A program made the position numbers and the translations under genes. Under the pieces are notes generated by a model that worked only from the letters and a program-made list of their open reading frames with translations, was not told the origin of the DNA and searched no databases. From assembly GCA_027859085.1 (NCBI GenBank), contig JAQIBJ010000102.1, positions 1 to 64,000 on the forward strand: a stretch of DNA of 64,000 bases, in the 5' to 3' direction. Every line of letters begins with the position of its first letter. The stretch's first letter is position 1. Positions 45,873-54,741 of the stretch are shown here, piece by piece. The stretch comes from Mycoplasmatota bacterium (GTDB taxonomy: Bacteria > Bacillota_I > Bacilli_A > Izemoplasmatales > Hujiaoplasmataceae).

Positions 45873-47375
45873 ATGGAAAAACAGTATATTGCAGCAATTG
45901 ATCAAGGAACAACTTCATCTAGAGTTATTGTATTTAATGAGTTGGGATTAGTAGTCTCATCACAGTCTAAAGAATTCAAACAGTATTTTCCTAAACCTGG
46001 TTATGTATTACATGATGCAAATGAAATATGGGAATCAGTATTGTATTGTTTCAATAAAGCGTTAAAAAAGGCTGGTTTAGAGCCTGAAGACATTTCGGCC
46101 ATTGGTATTACCAATCAAAGAGAAACCACTGTCATGTGGGATAAAACCACAGGAGAACCTATTTATAAAGCAATCGTCTGGCAATCATCACAAACTCAAG
46201 AAATATCTGAGAGATTAATTGACAATGGATATCATGATTTATTTAAAGAAAAAACTGGTTTAATCATTAATCCTTATTTTTCAGCCACAAAAATAAAGTG
46301 GTATTTTGAAAATGTTAAAGAGGCAAATGATTTGGCCAACGATCATAATCTTGCATTTGGTACGATTGATAGTTGGTTGATATGGAAACTCACAAATGGA
46401 GAAAAACACATCACTGATTATTCAAACGCTTCAAGAACTTTAATTTATAATATTCATGATTTAAAATGGGATGAAGAATTATTAAAGATATTGGAAATAC
46501 CAAATTCAATTCTTCCAGAAGTTGTGCCGTCATCTGGAATTAATGCCTATGCTGCAAAAGAAGTAATAGGTGCTAAAATTCCTATATCAGGGATAGCAGG
46601 TGATCAACAAGCTGCTTTGTTTGGTCAAACTTGCTTTCATAAAGGTGATGCGAAAAACACGTATGGCACCGGTTGTTTTTTATTAATGAATACTGGAGAG
46701 ACTCCTAAACATTCTGAAAATGGTTTATTAACAACCATTGCTTGGGGTATTGATGGTAAAATAGAATATGCAATTGAAGGTTCAATTTTTGTTGCAGGTA
46801 GTGCGGTTCAATGGTTGAGGGATGGATTAAAGATTATAAATTCCGCAGAAGAAACAGAGGCACTTGCTAAACAAACAAAATCTAATCTTGGTGTCTATTT
46901 TGTTCCAGCATTTGTTGGGTTAGGAACGCCTTATTGGATTGAAGAAGCAAGAGGTAGTTTCTTTGGTATCACAAGAGGTGTCACAAAGAATCATATTGTT
47001 AGAGCGACTTTAGAGGCCATTGCTTATCAAACGAAAGATGTTATTAATTTAATGGAAAAAGAAACTGGTATTAATTTAAAGGTTTTAAAAGTTGATGGGG
47101 GCGCCAGTAAAAATAATTTTTTGATGCAATTCCAATCTAATATTCTTAATAATGTCATTAGAAGACCAAAAATATTTGAAACAACTGCACTTGGTGCTTG
47201 TTATTTAGCTGGTATTGGTATAAAATTATGGGCGAAAGAAGATTTGGTTGATATGTGGAAATTAGATGAAACATTCAGTCCTTCAATGAAAGATAAAGAA
47301 AGAACTGAATTGTATAGGAATTGGCAAAGAGCATTGAGAGCATGTGTTGCTTTTGCAGATAAAGAGAATTATTAG
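45873..47375 (+). CDS. glpK: Glycerol kinase
   Basis: A 500-residue FGGY kinase, normal length. The start [14 protein letters not shown] binds phosphate; NQRETTVMW near 83 and the [12 protein letters not shown] block near 238-249 hold glycerol and catalytic Asp; [17 protein letters not shown] near 410-426 is the second FGGY signature. It makes glycerol 3-phosphate. The loop before IAGDQQ reads [11 protein letters not shown] and lacks the His that HPr phosphorylates in Enterococcus GlpK (from memory), so PTS control may be absent. No glpF or glpO is adjacent. The stop overlaps the next ribosome site. Confidence 0.96.
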   Translation: MEKQYIAAIDQGTTSSRVIVFNELGLVVSSQSKEFKQYFPKPGYVLHDANEIWESVLYCFNKALKKAGLEPEDISAIGITNQRETTVMWDKTTGEPIYKAIVWQSSQTQEISERLIDNGYHDLFKEKTGLIINPYFSATKIKWYFENVKEANDLANDHNLAFGTIDSWLIWKLTNGEKHITDYSNASRTLIYNIHDLKWDEELLKILEIPNSILPEVVPSSGINAYAAKEVIGAKIPISGIAGDQQAALFGQTCFHKGDAKNTYGTGCFLLMNTGETPKHSENGLLTTIAWGIDGKIEYAIEGSIFVAGSAVQWLRDGLKIINSAEETEALAKQTKSNLGVYFVPAFVGLGTPYWIEEARGSFFGITRGVTKNHIVRATLEAIAYQTKDVINLMEKETGINLKVLKVDGGASKNNFLMQFQSNILNNVIRRPKIFETTALGACYLAGIGIKLWAKEDLVDMWKLDETFSPSMKDKERTELYRNWQRALRACVAFADKENY

Positions 47376-47384
47376 GAGGATGTT

Positions 47385-48287
47385 GTGGAAAAAAAACAAA
47401 ATAAAATAGAATCATTTAATCAAAGGAAAAAAGAAGCTGAAAAGAAAATTATTTATGCAGGATTAATCATTTTATTAGCGATGATTATTATGTTCTTTAT
47501 ATATTCAGAAGCATGGAGTCAAGATTTCTTTATCATACCAGGTGTTATACTGGTTATTGGGGTTATTTTTATTGCTGTTGGTGCATCTGGTTTTTCAAAA
47601 GTTAAAAGAGAATTTAAAGAAACGTTTTTAGCAGATATGTTTAATGAATTAATTCCTGGAATAGAATATAGACCAAAAGATGGTTTGGATAAACAAGTTG
47701 TTTATTCCGGAGAGTTTTTAAAGAAAGCTGATCGATACCACTGTGAAGATTACTTAGAAGGTAAAATCGATGATATTGATTTTGTCTCAAGTGATGTTCG
47801 TATGGAAGAACGAAGAGTCAGACACACTAAAAACGGAACGCAGACTTATTATGTGCCATATTTCATTGGTAGAGTATTTAAGTTTGATTTTCATAAAGAA
47901 TTAGCTGGAAGTTTGCAGGTTTTAGAAACTGGTTCTCCTTATTCAAGAAGAAGATTTAAAAAGGTAGAATTAGAATCTATTGATTTTAATAAAAAATTTA
48001 AAGTTTATGCTGAAAATGAACATACAGCGTTTTATATTTTAACACCGGATATAATGGAAGCTATCTTCTCTTTAGAAAAAAGACATCCAGGAAGTATTAG
48101 TTTTTCATTTTTAGATCAACAGTTATATCTTGCTATTAATAATAATAAGAATACATTTGAATTAAAATTATTTACAAAAGTTTCACAAGAAATGATTGAG
48201 ACATTTAGAAAAGATTTATTGGTTGTTAAAGATGTCATACATACTTTAAAACTTAATAATAGTTTATTTAAGAAAAGGGAGGAATAA
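47385..48287 (+). CDS. DUF3137 domain membrane protein
   Basis: A 300-residue protein with two N-terminal membrane segments (about 22-42 and 48-70) and a soluble DUF3137-like domain (about 80-290), with YHCEDYLEGKIDDIDF and the YVPYFIGRVFKFDF strand pattern. The function is unknown. It is paired with lemA, as DUF3137 and LemA genes often are, which suggests a joint membrane role. The GTG start is supported by AGGAGGA 5 bases before it, overlapping the glpK stop. A gap of 2 bases precedes lemA. Confidence 0.85.
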   Translation: MEKKQNKIESFNQRKKEAEKKIIYAGLIILLAMIIMFFIYSEAWSQDFFIIPGVILVIGVIFIAVGASGFSKVKREFKETFLADMFNELIPGIEYRPKDGLDKQVVYSGEFLKKADRYHCEDYLEGKIDDIDFVSSDVRMEERRVRHTKNGTQTYYVPYFIGRVFKFDFHKELAGSLQVLETGSPYSRRRFKKVELESIDFNKKFKVYAENEHTAFYILTPDIMEAIFSLEKRHPGSISFSFLDQQLYLAINNNKNTFELKLFTKVSQEMIETFRKDLLVVKDVIHTLKLNNSLFKKREE

Positions 48288-48289
48288 TT

Positions 48290-48868
48290 ATGTTATTTAA
48301 TCAAATTGAAAGTTGGGGCATTGCTTTAATCATCATTGGGGCTGTCTTGTTAATCATTATACTTTGGTATATTGGTGTAATGAACAAATTAAGACAACTT
48401 GAGTTAAAAGTGGATGAAGCAGAATCAGGTATTGATGTAGCATTAACAAAACGTTTTGATATGCTAACAAAAATGCTTCAAACAACTAAAGGATATGCAA
48501 AACATGAAGCAGAAACTTTAGAAAAAGTAGTAAAATGGAGAAATGGAATTCCTAATAATGCTACATTAGAGGAAAAAGCACAGTTTCAAGAACAATTGAA
48601 TCAAGTGGCTTCAGGAATCAATGTGGTTGTGGAAAGGTATCCTGATTTAAAAGCAAATACTGTATTCTTAGATCTTCAAGCATCAGTGAGAAATGCAGAA
48701 GAACATTTACAAGCAGCAAGACGTTTGTATAATGCAAATGTTACTAAAATCAATCATATTATTGTTACATTCCCACAAAGCATTGTAGCGAATAAAATTA
48801 ATATGATTAAAAAACCATATTTCGAAGCTGAAGAGAAAAAAAGAGAAGACGTAGAATTTAAATTTTAA
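48290..48868 (+). CDS. lemA: LemA family protein
   Basis: A 192-residue LemA protein with an N-terminal membrane helix (about 8-31), then helical coiled segments with NKLRQLELKVDEAESGIDVALTKRFDML near 33-60 and the late YNANVTKINHIIVTFPQ block near 150-166. Normal length. LemA is membrane anchored; its function is not settled. It follows the DUF3137 gene and ends an operon that may begin at glpK. A terminator follows. Confidence 0.93.
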   Translation: MLFNQIESWGIALIIIGAVLLIIILWYIGVMNKLRQLELKVDEAESGIDVALTKRFDMLTKMLQTTKGYAKHEAETLEKVVKWRNGIPNNATLEEKAQFQEQLNQVASGINVVVERYPDLKANTVFLDLQASVRNAEEHLQAARRLYNANVTKINHIIVTFPQSIVANKINMIKKPYFEAEEKKREDVEFKF

Positions 48869-48904
48869 AACGCATTAATGATATTTATTTTATAAAAAAA
48901 GACT

Positions 48905-48941
48905 AGAAAAACTATTTAAGAATAGTTTTTCTTTTATTTTG
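48905..48941 (+). terminator. Terminator after lemA
   Basis: AGAAAAACTATT (48905-48916) pairs with AATAGTTTTTCT (48921-48932), with a T-rich tail. Confidence 0.75.
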
Positions 48942-49043
48942 CTCAAATATATATATATTATGAATTTAATTTTATATTCTATAGCTGTTTATTGACTTAG
49001 GTGAATCTAAATGCGATTGATATACTTTCTTCAGGAGGTTAAT

Positions 49044-49379
49044 ATGAATCAACTAATATTAGTAGGAAGAATTGTTGAAGATCCTGAATTAACAGTTTTA
49101 GAAAGTGGTACAAAAGTATCAACCATCACACTGGCGGTAAAAAGAAGTTTCAAAAGTGGTGACTCAAATCAATATGAAACTGATTTTTTTAAATGTGTTC
49201 TCTGGAGTGGTATTGCGGAAGCCACAGTCAACTATTGTAGAAAAGGACATACTGTGGGTGTTAAAGCAAGAATACAACAGACACATTTTATTCAAGATAA
49301 GAAAAAAATATTTTCTTATCCAGAAATTATTGTTGAAAAAATTACTTTTATTAATAAACCTAAGCCTAAAGATGAGTAA
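49044..49379 (+). CDS. Short single-stranded DNA-binding protein (OB fold)
   Basis: A 111-residue SSB-like OB fold: MNQLILVGRIVEDPELTVLESG at the start, TLAVKRSF near 35 and DFFKCVLWSGIAEATVNY near 52-69 fit the family. It stops at NKPKPKDE right after the OB domain, with no linker and no acidic DDDIPF-type tip, so it cannot recruit partners the way a main SSB does. It is probably a second SSB. ATG 49044 is chosen for AGGAGG 7 bases before it. It stands alone between two terminators. Confidence 0.88.
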   Translation: MNQLILVGRIVEDPELTVLESGTKVSTITLAVKRSFKSGDSNQYETDFFKCVLWSGIAEATVNYCRKGHTVGVKARIQQTHFIQDKKKIFSYPEIIVEKITFINKPKPKDE

Positions 49380-49385
49380 TTTTTT

Positions 49386-49412
49386 AAAACAGCCTTCGGG
49401 CTGTTTTTTTTC
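49386..49412 (+). terminator. Terminator after the short SSB gene
   Basis: AAAACAGCC (49386-49394), loop TTCG, GGCTGTTTT (49399-49407) and a T-run: a classical tetraloop terminator. Confidence 0.9.
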
Positions 49413-49442
49413 GCAAAAAGTTTGAGGAATGATATAAATACA

Positions 49443-49451
49443 TGTTATAAT
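49443..49451 (+). promoter_or_regulatory. Extended -10 promoter of the thyA operon
   Basis: TGTTATAAT with TG extension; TTGAGG (49422-49427) is a possible -35. Confidence 0.55.
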
Positions 49452-49469
49452 AACTGAAGAGATTAAATA

Positions 49470-49505
49470 AGGAGGGAGTTATCTTTGGATAACGAATATT
49501 TATGA
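49470..49505 (+). promoter_or_regulatory. Ribosome site, hairpin and 6-codon upstream frame before thyA
   Basis: AAGGAGGGA ends near 49477, about 24 bases before the thyA ATG. GTTATC (49478-49483) pairs with GATAAC (49488-49493) over TTTG. A TTG at 49485, well spaced from the SD, opens a six-codon frame (MDNEYL) whose TGA (49503-49505) overlaps the thyA ATG as ATGA. This mirrors the yhbY arrangement at 25491. Confidence 0.5.
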
Positions 49506-50368
49506 GAGAATACTTAAACTTAATGGAGCATGTATTAAAAAATGGTGTGAAAAAAGAAGATAGAACCAATACAGGCATTATATCAACATTTGGATATCAA
49601 ATGCGTTTTGACCTTCAAAATGGTTTTCCTTTAATTACGACCAAGAATGTCCATTTTAAATCTGTATTGCATGAATTATTATGGTTTATTAAAGGTGATA
49701 CTAATATTCAATATCTAGCAAAAAATAATGTTCGTATTTGGAATGAATGGCCATATGAAATTTTTAAAAAGTCTGATGATTATCAAGACGAATCAATGAA
49801 AGAATTTATTGAACGCATTAAAAATGATGATGAATTCGCTAAAAAATATGGCGATTTGGGACCTGTATATGGGAAGCAATGGCGTGATTTTAGTGGTGTA
49901 GATCAATTAAAAAATGTCATTGATGGCCTTAAAAATAATCCCAATTCAAGAAGACATTTAGTTGTCAGCTGGAATCCTAGTGAAATTAAAGATATGGTTT
50001 TACCGCCTTGCCATATGATGTATCAATTTTATGTAGCGGATAATAAGTTATCTTTACAACTATATCAACGAAGTGCAGATGTATTTTTAGGGGTCCCTTT
50101 TAATATTGCTTCATATGCGTTATTATTGCAAATGGTTGCAAAAATCACAGGATATATCCCTCATGAATTTATCCACACTTTAGGTGATACTCATATTTAT
50201 CAAAATCATTTTGAACAAGTTAATACTCAATTGAAAAGAGAACCTTATAAATTGCCACAATTAATCATTAAAGGCAATCAATCTTCAATTGAAGATTTTA
50301 AATATGAAGATTTTGAAGTAGTTAATTATAAACATCATCCCCACATAAAGGCAAAGGTGGCGGTGTAA
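49502..50368 (+). CDS. thyA: Thymidylate synthase
   Basis: A 288-residue ThyA, which methylates dUMP using methylene-tetrahydrofolate. It has REDRTNTG-like [10 protein letters not shown] near 16-25, [15 protein letters not shown] near 47-61, the nucleophile Cys in [11 protein letters not shown] near 166-176, the [19 protein letters not shown] block and DTHIYQNH near 240. An insert ([15 protein letters not shown]) makes it a little longer than the E. coli enzyme. The stop overlaps folA (TAATG). The ribosome site is unusual (see 49470). Confidence 0.96.
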   Translation: MREYLNLMEHVLKNGVKKEDRTNTGIISTFGYQMRFDLQNGFPLITTKNVHFKSVLHELLWFIKGDTNIQYLAKNNVRIWNEWPYEIFKKSDDYQDESMKEFIERIKNDDEFAKKYGDLGPVYGKQWRDFSGVDQLKNVIDGLKNNPNSRRHLVVSWNPSEIKDMVLPPCHMMYQFYVADNKLSLQLYQRSADVFLGVPFNIASYALLLQMVAKITGYIPHEFIHTLGDTHIYQNHFEQVNTQLKREPYKLPQLIIKGNQSSIEDFKYEDFEVVNYKHHPHIKAKVAV

Positions 50369-50838
50369 TGTTTACTTTAATATTAGCTTTGGATGTGCAT
50401 GGATTAATTGGAAAAGATAATGATTTGCCATGGCATTTTCCTGAAGACTTAAAGTATTTCAAAGAGAGAACCCTAAATAAAAAAGTCTTAATGGGCAAAA
50501 AAACATTTGAATCAATCTTAACAAGATTGAACAAACCCCTACCTAAAAGACAAAGTATCGTTGTAACAAGAAGTGATTTTACCTATGATGGTGTTCAAAT
50601 AGTGAATGATTTAGAGGCGTTTTTACAACAATCTTTTAACGAAGAAGTTTTCATTATAGGCGGAAAACAAATTTTCGATCAAGCGTTAAAATATGCAGAT
50701 AGAATGTATGTGACTCATATTAAACATCTTTATCAAGGTGATACATTTATGAATATTGATTATTCATTGTTTAATCAAAAAGTCATTCATGAATCAGAAG
50801 ATTTAATATATGTGTTATATGAGAGGAAATCACAATGA
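50368..50838 (+). CDS. folA: Dihydrofolate reductase
   Basis: A 156-residue DHFR, normal length. It shows LIGKDNDLPWHFPEDLKYF near 12-30 (catalytic acid Glu/Asp in this helix), MGKKTFESI near 42-50 and EVFIIGGKQIFDQAL near 94-108. It restores tetrahydrofolate used by ThyA, encoded just upstream with a TAATG overlap. The stop is TGA and overlaps the next start (ATGA), linking it to plsC. Confidence 0.95.
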   Translation: MFTLILALDVHGLIGKDNDLPWHFPEDLKYFKERTLNKKVLMGKKTFESILTRLNKPLPKRQSIVVTRSDFTYDGVQIVNDLEAFLQQSFNEEVFIIGGKQIFDQALKYADRMYVTHIKHLYQGDTFMNIDYSLFNQKVIHESEDLIYVLYERKSQ

Positions 50839-51665
50839 TAGCGATTTTACAGATATTGGTAACTTTAGTATTAACAATCGTTTATGGTGTCTTTTTAATT
50901 GATTTTAATGGTTTAATTGATGTTTTAAAGGTAGTAGCCTTTTATTTAACCATTAATATTATATATATATTGTTAATTATCCTTATTTTTGTTTTAATAG
51001 TATTGTTGACTGAAAAGTTAAGGAAAGATGCTTTATGGAAACATCAGTTATTAATGGCGTTTTCAAAATATTTCTTTTGTAGTTTGTTAAGAGTTAAGCT
51101 GATTGTCAAAGGCAAAGAAAATTTACCTAAAAATAATCGTTTTGTTCTATATTCAAATCATATTGAATACAATGACCCGCTTTATATTAAACAGATTTAC
51201 AACCACACAAATTTAAGTTACGTTTCAAAGATACCATTGTTTAAATATCCAATTGTTAAAAATGTATTGCGCGGTATCGGTTGTATACCAATTGGGAAAT
51301 TAGCAGATAGAAAATCACTAGAAGCAATACTTGAGACTATTAAGGTTGTTAAATCTGGTCAACCTATGGGTATATTTCCAGAGGGGAAAAGATCTTATTC
51401 TAATAATCTCGGATCTTTTAAACCAGGTGCTTTTAAAGTTGCTCAGAAAGCTAAAGCAGATATAAGTTTAGTGGTATTGTATGATTTCCATGAAATCAAT
51501 CGTAAAATTTATAGAATCAAAAAAGTAAAAGTATATTTAACCATTCTACCTTTAATAAAATATGAAGATATTAAAGATTTAGATACAATTGTGATTAGTA
51601 ACATGGCTTATCAACTTATTGATGAAGAATTGGATAAATATAAAAATAAATTTGATAGCAAATAG
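50835..51665 (+). CDS. plsC: 1-acyl-sn-glycerol-3-phosphate acyltransferase
   Basis: A 276-residue membrane enzyme with two N-terminal hydrophobic segments (about 5-25 and 30-58) and the PlsC domain. The catalytic HX4D box is NHIEYNDP near 112-119, the second motif FPEGKRS near 180-186 (Lys in place of the common Thr). It makes phosphatidic acid from lysophosphatidic acid. It overlaps folA by ATGA and lies 8 bases before two chrA halves. The soluble, basic C-terminus is typical. Confidence 0.9.
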   Translation: MIAILQILVTLVLTIVYGVFLIDFNGLIDVLKVVAFYLTINIIYILLIILIFVLIVLLTEKLRKDALWKHQLLMAFSKYFFCSLLRVKLIVKGKENLPKNNRFVLYSNHIEYNDPLYIKQIYNHTNLSYVSKIPLFKYPIVKNVLRGIGCIPIGKLADRKSLEAILETIKVVKSGQPMGIFPEGKRSYSNNLGSFKPGAFKVAQKAKADISLVVLYDFHEINRKIYRIKKVKVYLTILPLIKYEDIKDLDTIVISNMAYQLIDEELDKYKNKFDSK

Positions 51666-51673
51666 GAGAGCGT

Positions 51674-52222
51674 ATGTATTTTAAATTATTTTGGACCTTC
51701 TTTAAAATAGGTTTATTTACATTTGGTGGTGGATATGCAATGATTCCGTTCATACACAAATTCGGTGTCGACAAGTATCAGTGGATCACTGAACAGGAGT
51801 TTATGAACATTATTGCTATTGCTGAATCAACACCAGGTCCCATTGCTATTAATTCAGCAACGTACATCGGACACAAAGTTAAGGGCGTTCGAGGAAGTGC
51901 AGCAGCTACTTTAGGTGTTTCTTTACCGTCATTTATCATCATCATTTTAATTGCAGCCTTCTTTATGCAATTTAAAGACAATATGCATGTTGAATATGCA
52001 TTTCAAGGGATTAGAATTGGTGTTGCTATTTTAGTCGTCAATGCAGCCGTTAGAATGTATAGAAAACTTGATAAAAATTATATGTCATATATTTTAATTG
52101 CTATTGGCTTTGGGTTATTATTATTTGATTTCCTATCAGTTATTTATGTCATTATCGTTGGTGGAGGCATTGGAATTATCACTCAAATTTTAAAAGCTCG
52201 AGGTGAAGAAAATGTTGATTAA
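51674..52222 (+). CDS. chrA: Chromate transporter, first half-size ChrA subunit
   Basis: A 182-residue protein, half the size of classical ChrA, i.e. a short-chain CHR protein. It has FTFGGGYAMIPFIHKF near 15-30, the ESTPGPIAINSATYIGHKV block near 51-69 and about five or six membrane segments. Short-chain CHR proteins work as pairs of opposite topology. Chromate efflux is the named role, but a natural anion substrate is possible. It overlaps the second subunit by 11 bases. GGAGAG precedes the ATG. Confidence 0.9.
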   Translation: MYFKLFWTFFKIGLFTFGGGYAMIPFIHKFGVDKYQWITEQEFMNIIAIAESTPGPIAINSATYIGHKVKGVRGSAAATLGVSLPSFIIIILIAAFFMQFKDNMHVEYAFQGIRIGVAILVVNAAVRMYRKLDKNYMSYILIAIGFGLLLFDFLSVIYVIIVGGGIGIITQILKARGEENVD

Positions 52223-52784
52223 ATTACTCGAACTGTTTGTCACTTTCTTTAAAATAGGAGTTTTCACCTTTGGTGGTGGTTATGCAATGATTCCACTGAT
52301 AACTGATGAAGTTATTGCTAAAGGTTGGCAAACAAAGGATACATTAATTGATTTCATTGCCATTGCAGAATCAACGCCAGGGCCTTTTGCAATTAATATC
52401 TCAACATTTATCGGGTATGAGCAACAAGGTATTATTGGTGCTATGTTTGCTACATTAGGTGTTATCGTTCCATCATTTGTTATCATCATTATTATTGCTA
52501 AAGTCTTTAATAAATTCGCTGATAATAAATATGTCATAGGTTTCTTAAATGGTGCAAAACCTATCATTGTAGGGGTTATATTCTCTGTTGGTATTGATTT
52601 TCTTTTATCTAGTGTCTTTAAGATTAAAGAAATAACATTGATTCGAGAAATGATATTTGATTGGAAAACAATTGTTATATTTTTAATTGTTTTTGGACTA
52701 ACGAAAGTGAAAGAAAGAATGCATCCTATATTCATTGTTGTTTTATCTGGTTTATTAGGATACATATTATTTGGAATTATATAA
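52212..52784 (+). CDS. chrA: Chromate transporter, second half-size ChrA subunit
   Basis: A 190-residue short-chain CHR protein with the same signatures: FTFGGGYAMIPLITDEV near 18-34 and ESTPGPFAINISTFIGYEQ near 57-75. It is the partner of the preceding subunit. ATG 52212 is preferred over GTG 52203, as GAGGTG lies 6 bases before the ATG. It has an extra central stretch (SSVFKIKEITLIREMIFDWK) not found in the first half, so the two are diverged paralogues with separate roles. Confidence 0.9.
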   Translation: MLIKLLELFVTFFKIGVFTFGGGYAMIPLITDEVIAKGWQTKDTLIDFIAIAESTPGPFAINISTFIGYEQQGIIGAMFATLGVIVPSFVIIIIIAKVFNKFADNKYVIGFLNGAKPIIVGVIFSVGIDFLLSSVFKIKEITLIREMIFDWKTIVIFLIVFGLTKVKERMHPIFIVVLSGLLGYILFGII

Positions 52785-52799
52785 TAAGAGGAGATGTTT

Positions 52800-53303
52800 A
52801 TGGAAATTAATATTAGAAATACCACAAATTATAATAAGGATTTGATTATAAAGTATAACAAATACTATTCTAAAAGTTACATGAAGAAAAACTTTATAAT
52901 CATTGGATTAGTATCATTAGGTTTTATTATTTATATGTTAATAGAGGAAAACTATGGATATGCAGCTTTATTGGTTGGATTAATGATTGCATATTATTTA
53001 TTAACATTAATTTTACAGAAATTCACCATTAAAAGAATGTTATCTAAATCACCATTAGTCGATAATCCTATTGAACAAACCTATGTATTTATGAATGACA
53101 AATTTAGAGTAACAAATAATGCTAAAACTTATGAAGTAAATTACGATCATATCAAATCAGCAAAACAAGGACAAGAGTTCTTCTTATTACAATCATCTCA
53201 TCGTAAGTCATACATCATCGATTTTAAGGGATTCGAGTCTGAAGAAGATAAGAAGAAGTTAAAAGACTTCTTTATCATTCGCTTTAATATGAAATACAAG
53301 TAA
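52800..53303 (+). CDS. YcxB-like membrane protein
   Basis: A 167-residue protein with two membrane segments (about 34-52 and 58-77) between a short polar start and a soluble C-terminal domain. The C-terminal region (YVFMNDKFRVTNNAKTYEV, then YDHIKSAKQGQEFFLLQ) matches the YcxB-like pattern as I remember it. Function unknown. ATG 52800 has GGAG 6 bases before it; the ATG at 52794 is too close. It ends the thyA-folA-plsC-chrA-chrA run; a terminator follows. Confidence 0.75.
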   Translation: MEINIRNTTNYNKDLIIKYNKYYSKSYMKKNFIIIGLVSLGFIIYMLIEENYGYAALLVGLMIAYYLLTLILQKFTIKRMLSKSPLVDNPIEQTYVFMNDKFRVTNNAKTYEVNYDHIKSAKQGQEFFLLQSSHRKSYIIDFKGFESEEDKKKLKDFFIIRFNMKYK

Positions 53304-53313
53304 AATCATAACA

Positions 53314-53346
53314 AAAGCACCTTTTTTTAAGGGTGCTTTATTATTA
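53314..53346 (+). terminator. Terminator after the YcxB-like gene
   Basis: AAAGCACC (53314-53321) pairs with GGTGCTTT (53332-53339), then a T-rich tail. Confidence 0.75.
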
Positions 53347-53370
53347 TATATTATTATTATACTTTTATAC

Positions 53371-53411
53371 TTTACATTTCATAAGATATTATATATAATA
53401 AACTTATAAGT
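53371..53411 (+). promoter_or_regulatory. Promoter and candidate operator of the TetR-type gene
   Basis: TTTACA (53371-53376), 17 bases, TATAAT (53394-53399). ACTTATAAGT (53402-53411) is a perfect palindrome at the predicted transcript start, a fitting place for TetR self-repression. Confidence 0.5.
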
Positions 53412-53436
53412 CTAAACTTACTAGTTGGAGGTATGC

Positions 53437-54741
53437 ATGAATAAAGATAAAACGCAATTGCTCACAGAAAATAAAAATTTGTTTGAAGAATCCATTAATG
53501 AATTTAGCGCCAAACCTTATGATATGGCTTCTGTGAACGAAATTATAAAAAGAAGTCAATACAACAAAGGTAGTTTTTACTATCGTTTTAAAGATAAAAA
53601 TGAGTTGTATATATCTTTATTAGATTATGTCTTTGTTCAACAGGTTGACTTGTTTAAAAAGTCAGGTTTTTCATTATTAACAAGTAATAATCCTAGAGAA
53701 GTACTTGTTTCTCTTTTCCAAAACTTGATAGATTTGTATCACTTTGATAAAAGGTATTATAATATAGTAAGACTACTATATAACGAAGAGGATGATTTCA
53801 TTCTTCAAACATTAGGTGATTCAGTTGGGTCATTATATGAAAGATTTAAGCTTAAACTTAAAAAAATGACTGAAGTTAACGATTCTCAAATGATAATTAT
53901 TGAATCTTTATATAAAAATCTTCCTGTTCTTAGTATAATTAATAGTAAGATCACAATTCAATCTATTGTTGACCAAGTCATCAATGGTTCTAAAAACATG
54001 GCATCTGAACAAGAAACTGACAATTCTGACTTAATCACATTGATTGAAAAAAGTATTGAAGAACGTTTTAATTATATTGTTTTAGATGAAAAATATGATG
54101 ATTTTGATAAGCGATGGTTTGATATCATCAAAGTTTCTCAAAATATTAAATTTTTGAAAAACAGACTTAAATTTAAAATTTTTAGACTTAAATTAAATAT
54201 AAAATCAATTTTAAACCGTTACAAGCATAAGCCTATATTTAATTATTTAGCTATTGAAAATTTGTTAAAATCAGACCTATACCCTAAAATAGTCAAAGAT
54301 AAAGTATTATCAAACATAACTTATGGCCTAATTTATGCTATTATAGATTTAAGAGAATATATTCTTATCAATCAATCTTTAAAGTTTTTAAATGAAGAAC
54401 AACGTGATATTTTATTTAACTACATATTGCCACTTAATGGAAAATTATCAAAAATAATCTTTATGGACCAATCAATCATTCTTAACAACAATAATATTGC
54501 ATATTTCTATTATTATAACGAGTTTAGTGGTATTAAAAAATTACATGTAGATGGATTTAAAGATAAATACTATTTAAAAATTCATTGTCATTATAAGATT
54601 AACGATCAATTCTATCATGTTTATTACAATTCATTTCAATCGTTCTTGAGATTTTATCAGGACAATGAAATTAATATAATTAAATTAGAAAGCACCCATG
54701 AATTACATTTAGGTGATTTAAGAGAGGTCGTGGAAGATTAA
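53437..54741 (+). CDS. TetR-type regulator apparently fused to a degenerate ABC ATPase domain
   Basis: A 434-residue protein, twice the normal TetR length. Residues ~10-60 form a TetR helix-turn-helix (SVNEIIKRSQYNKGSFYYRFKDKNEL is its pattern, at about 32-57), followed by a TetR-like helical domain to ~200. The rest aligns by eye with an ABC ATPase C-terminal half: LSNIT (291-295) in place of LSGGM, then AIIDLREYILINQSLKFLN in place of ALIHDPKVLILDEPTNGLD, so Walker B Asp-Glu are Asn312-Gln313; the end IIKLESTHELHLGDLREVV fits the usual LEDvF tail. No Walker A is seen. An ABC-2-like permease follows with a TAATG-type overlap. Fusion is inference. GGAGGT decides the start. Confidence 0.65.
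   Translation: MNKDKTQLLTENKNLFEESINEFSAKPYDMASVNEIIKRSQYNKGSFYYRFKDKNELYISLLDYVFVQQVDLFKKSGFSLLTSNNPREVLVSLFQNLIDLYHFDKRYYNIVRLLYNEEDDFILQTLGDSVGSLYERFKLKLKKMTEVNDSQMIIIESLYKNLPVLSIINSKITIQSIVDQVINGSKNMASEQETDNSDLITLIEKSIEERFNYIVLDEKYDDFDKRWFDIIKVSQNIKFLKNRLKFKIFRLKLNIKSILNRYKHKPIFNYLAIENLLKSDLYPKIVKDKVLSNITYGLIYAIIDLREYILINQSLKFLNEEQRDILFNYILPLNGKLSKIIFMDQSIILNNNNIAYFYYYNEFSGIKKLHVDGFKDKYYLKIHCHYKINDQFYHVYYNSFQSFLRFYQDNEINIIKLESTHELHLGDLREVVED

Noticed and set aside
48869..49043. Hidden gene or tRNA between lemA and the short SSB
   Set aside because: Only a terminator and AT-rich sequence are present; no cloverleaf or coding frame with a ribosome site was found.
36189..50838. Mycoplasma-type code with TGA read as tryptophan
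   Set aside because: TGA ends engB (36189-36191) and folA (50836-50838) at the expected protein lengths, and tryptophans in the enzymes are TGG.
52280..52825. 181-residue minus-strand frame over the second chrA gene
   Set aside because: Its hydrophobic, Ile-rich composition mirrors the membrane protein on the plus strand; there is no ribosome site.
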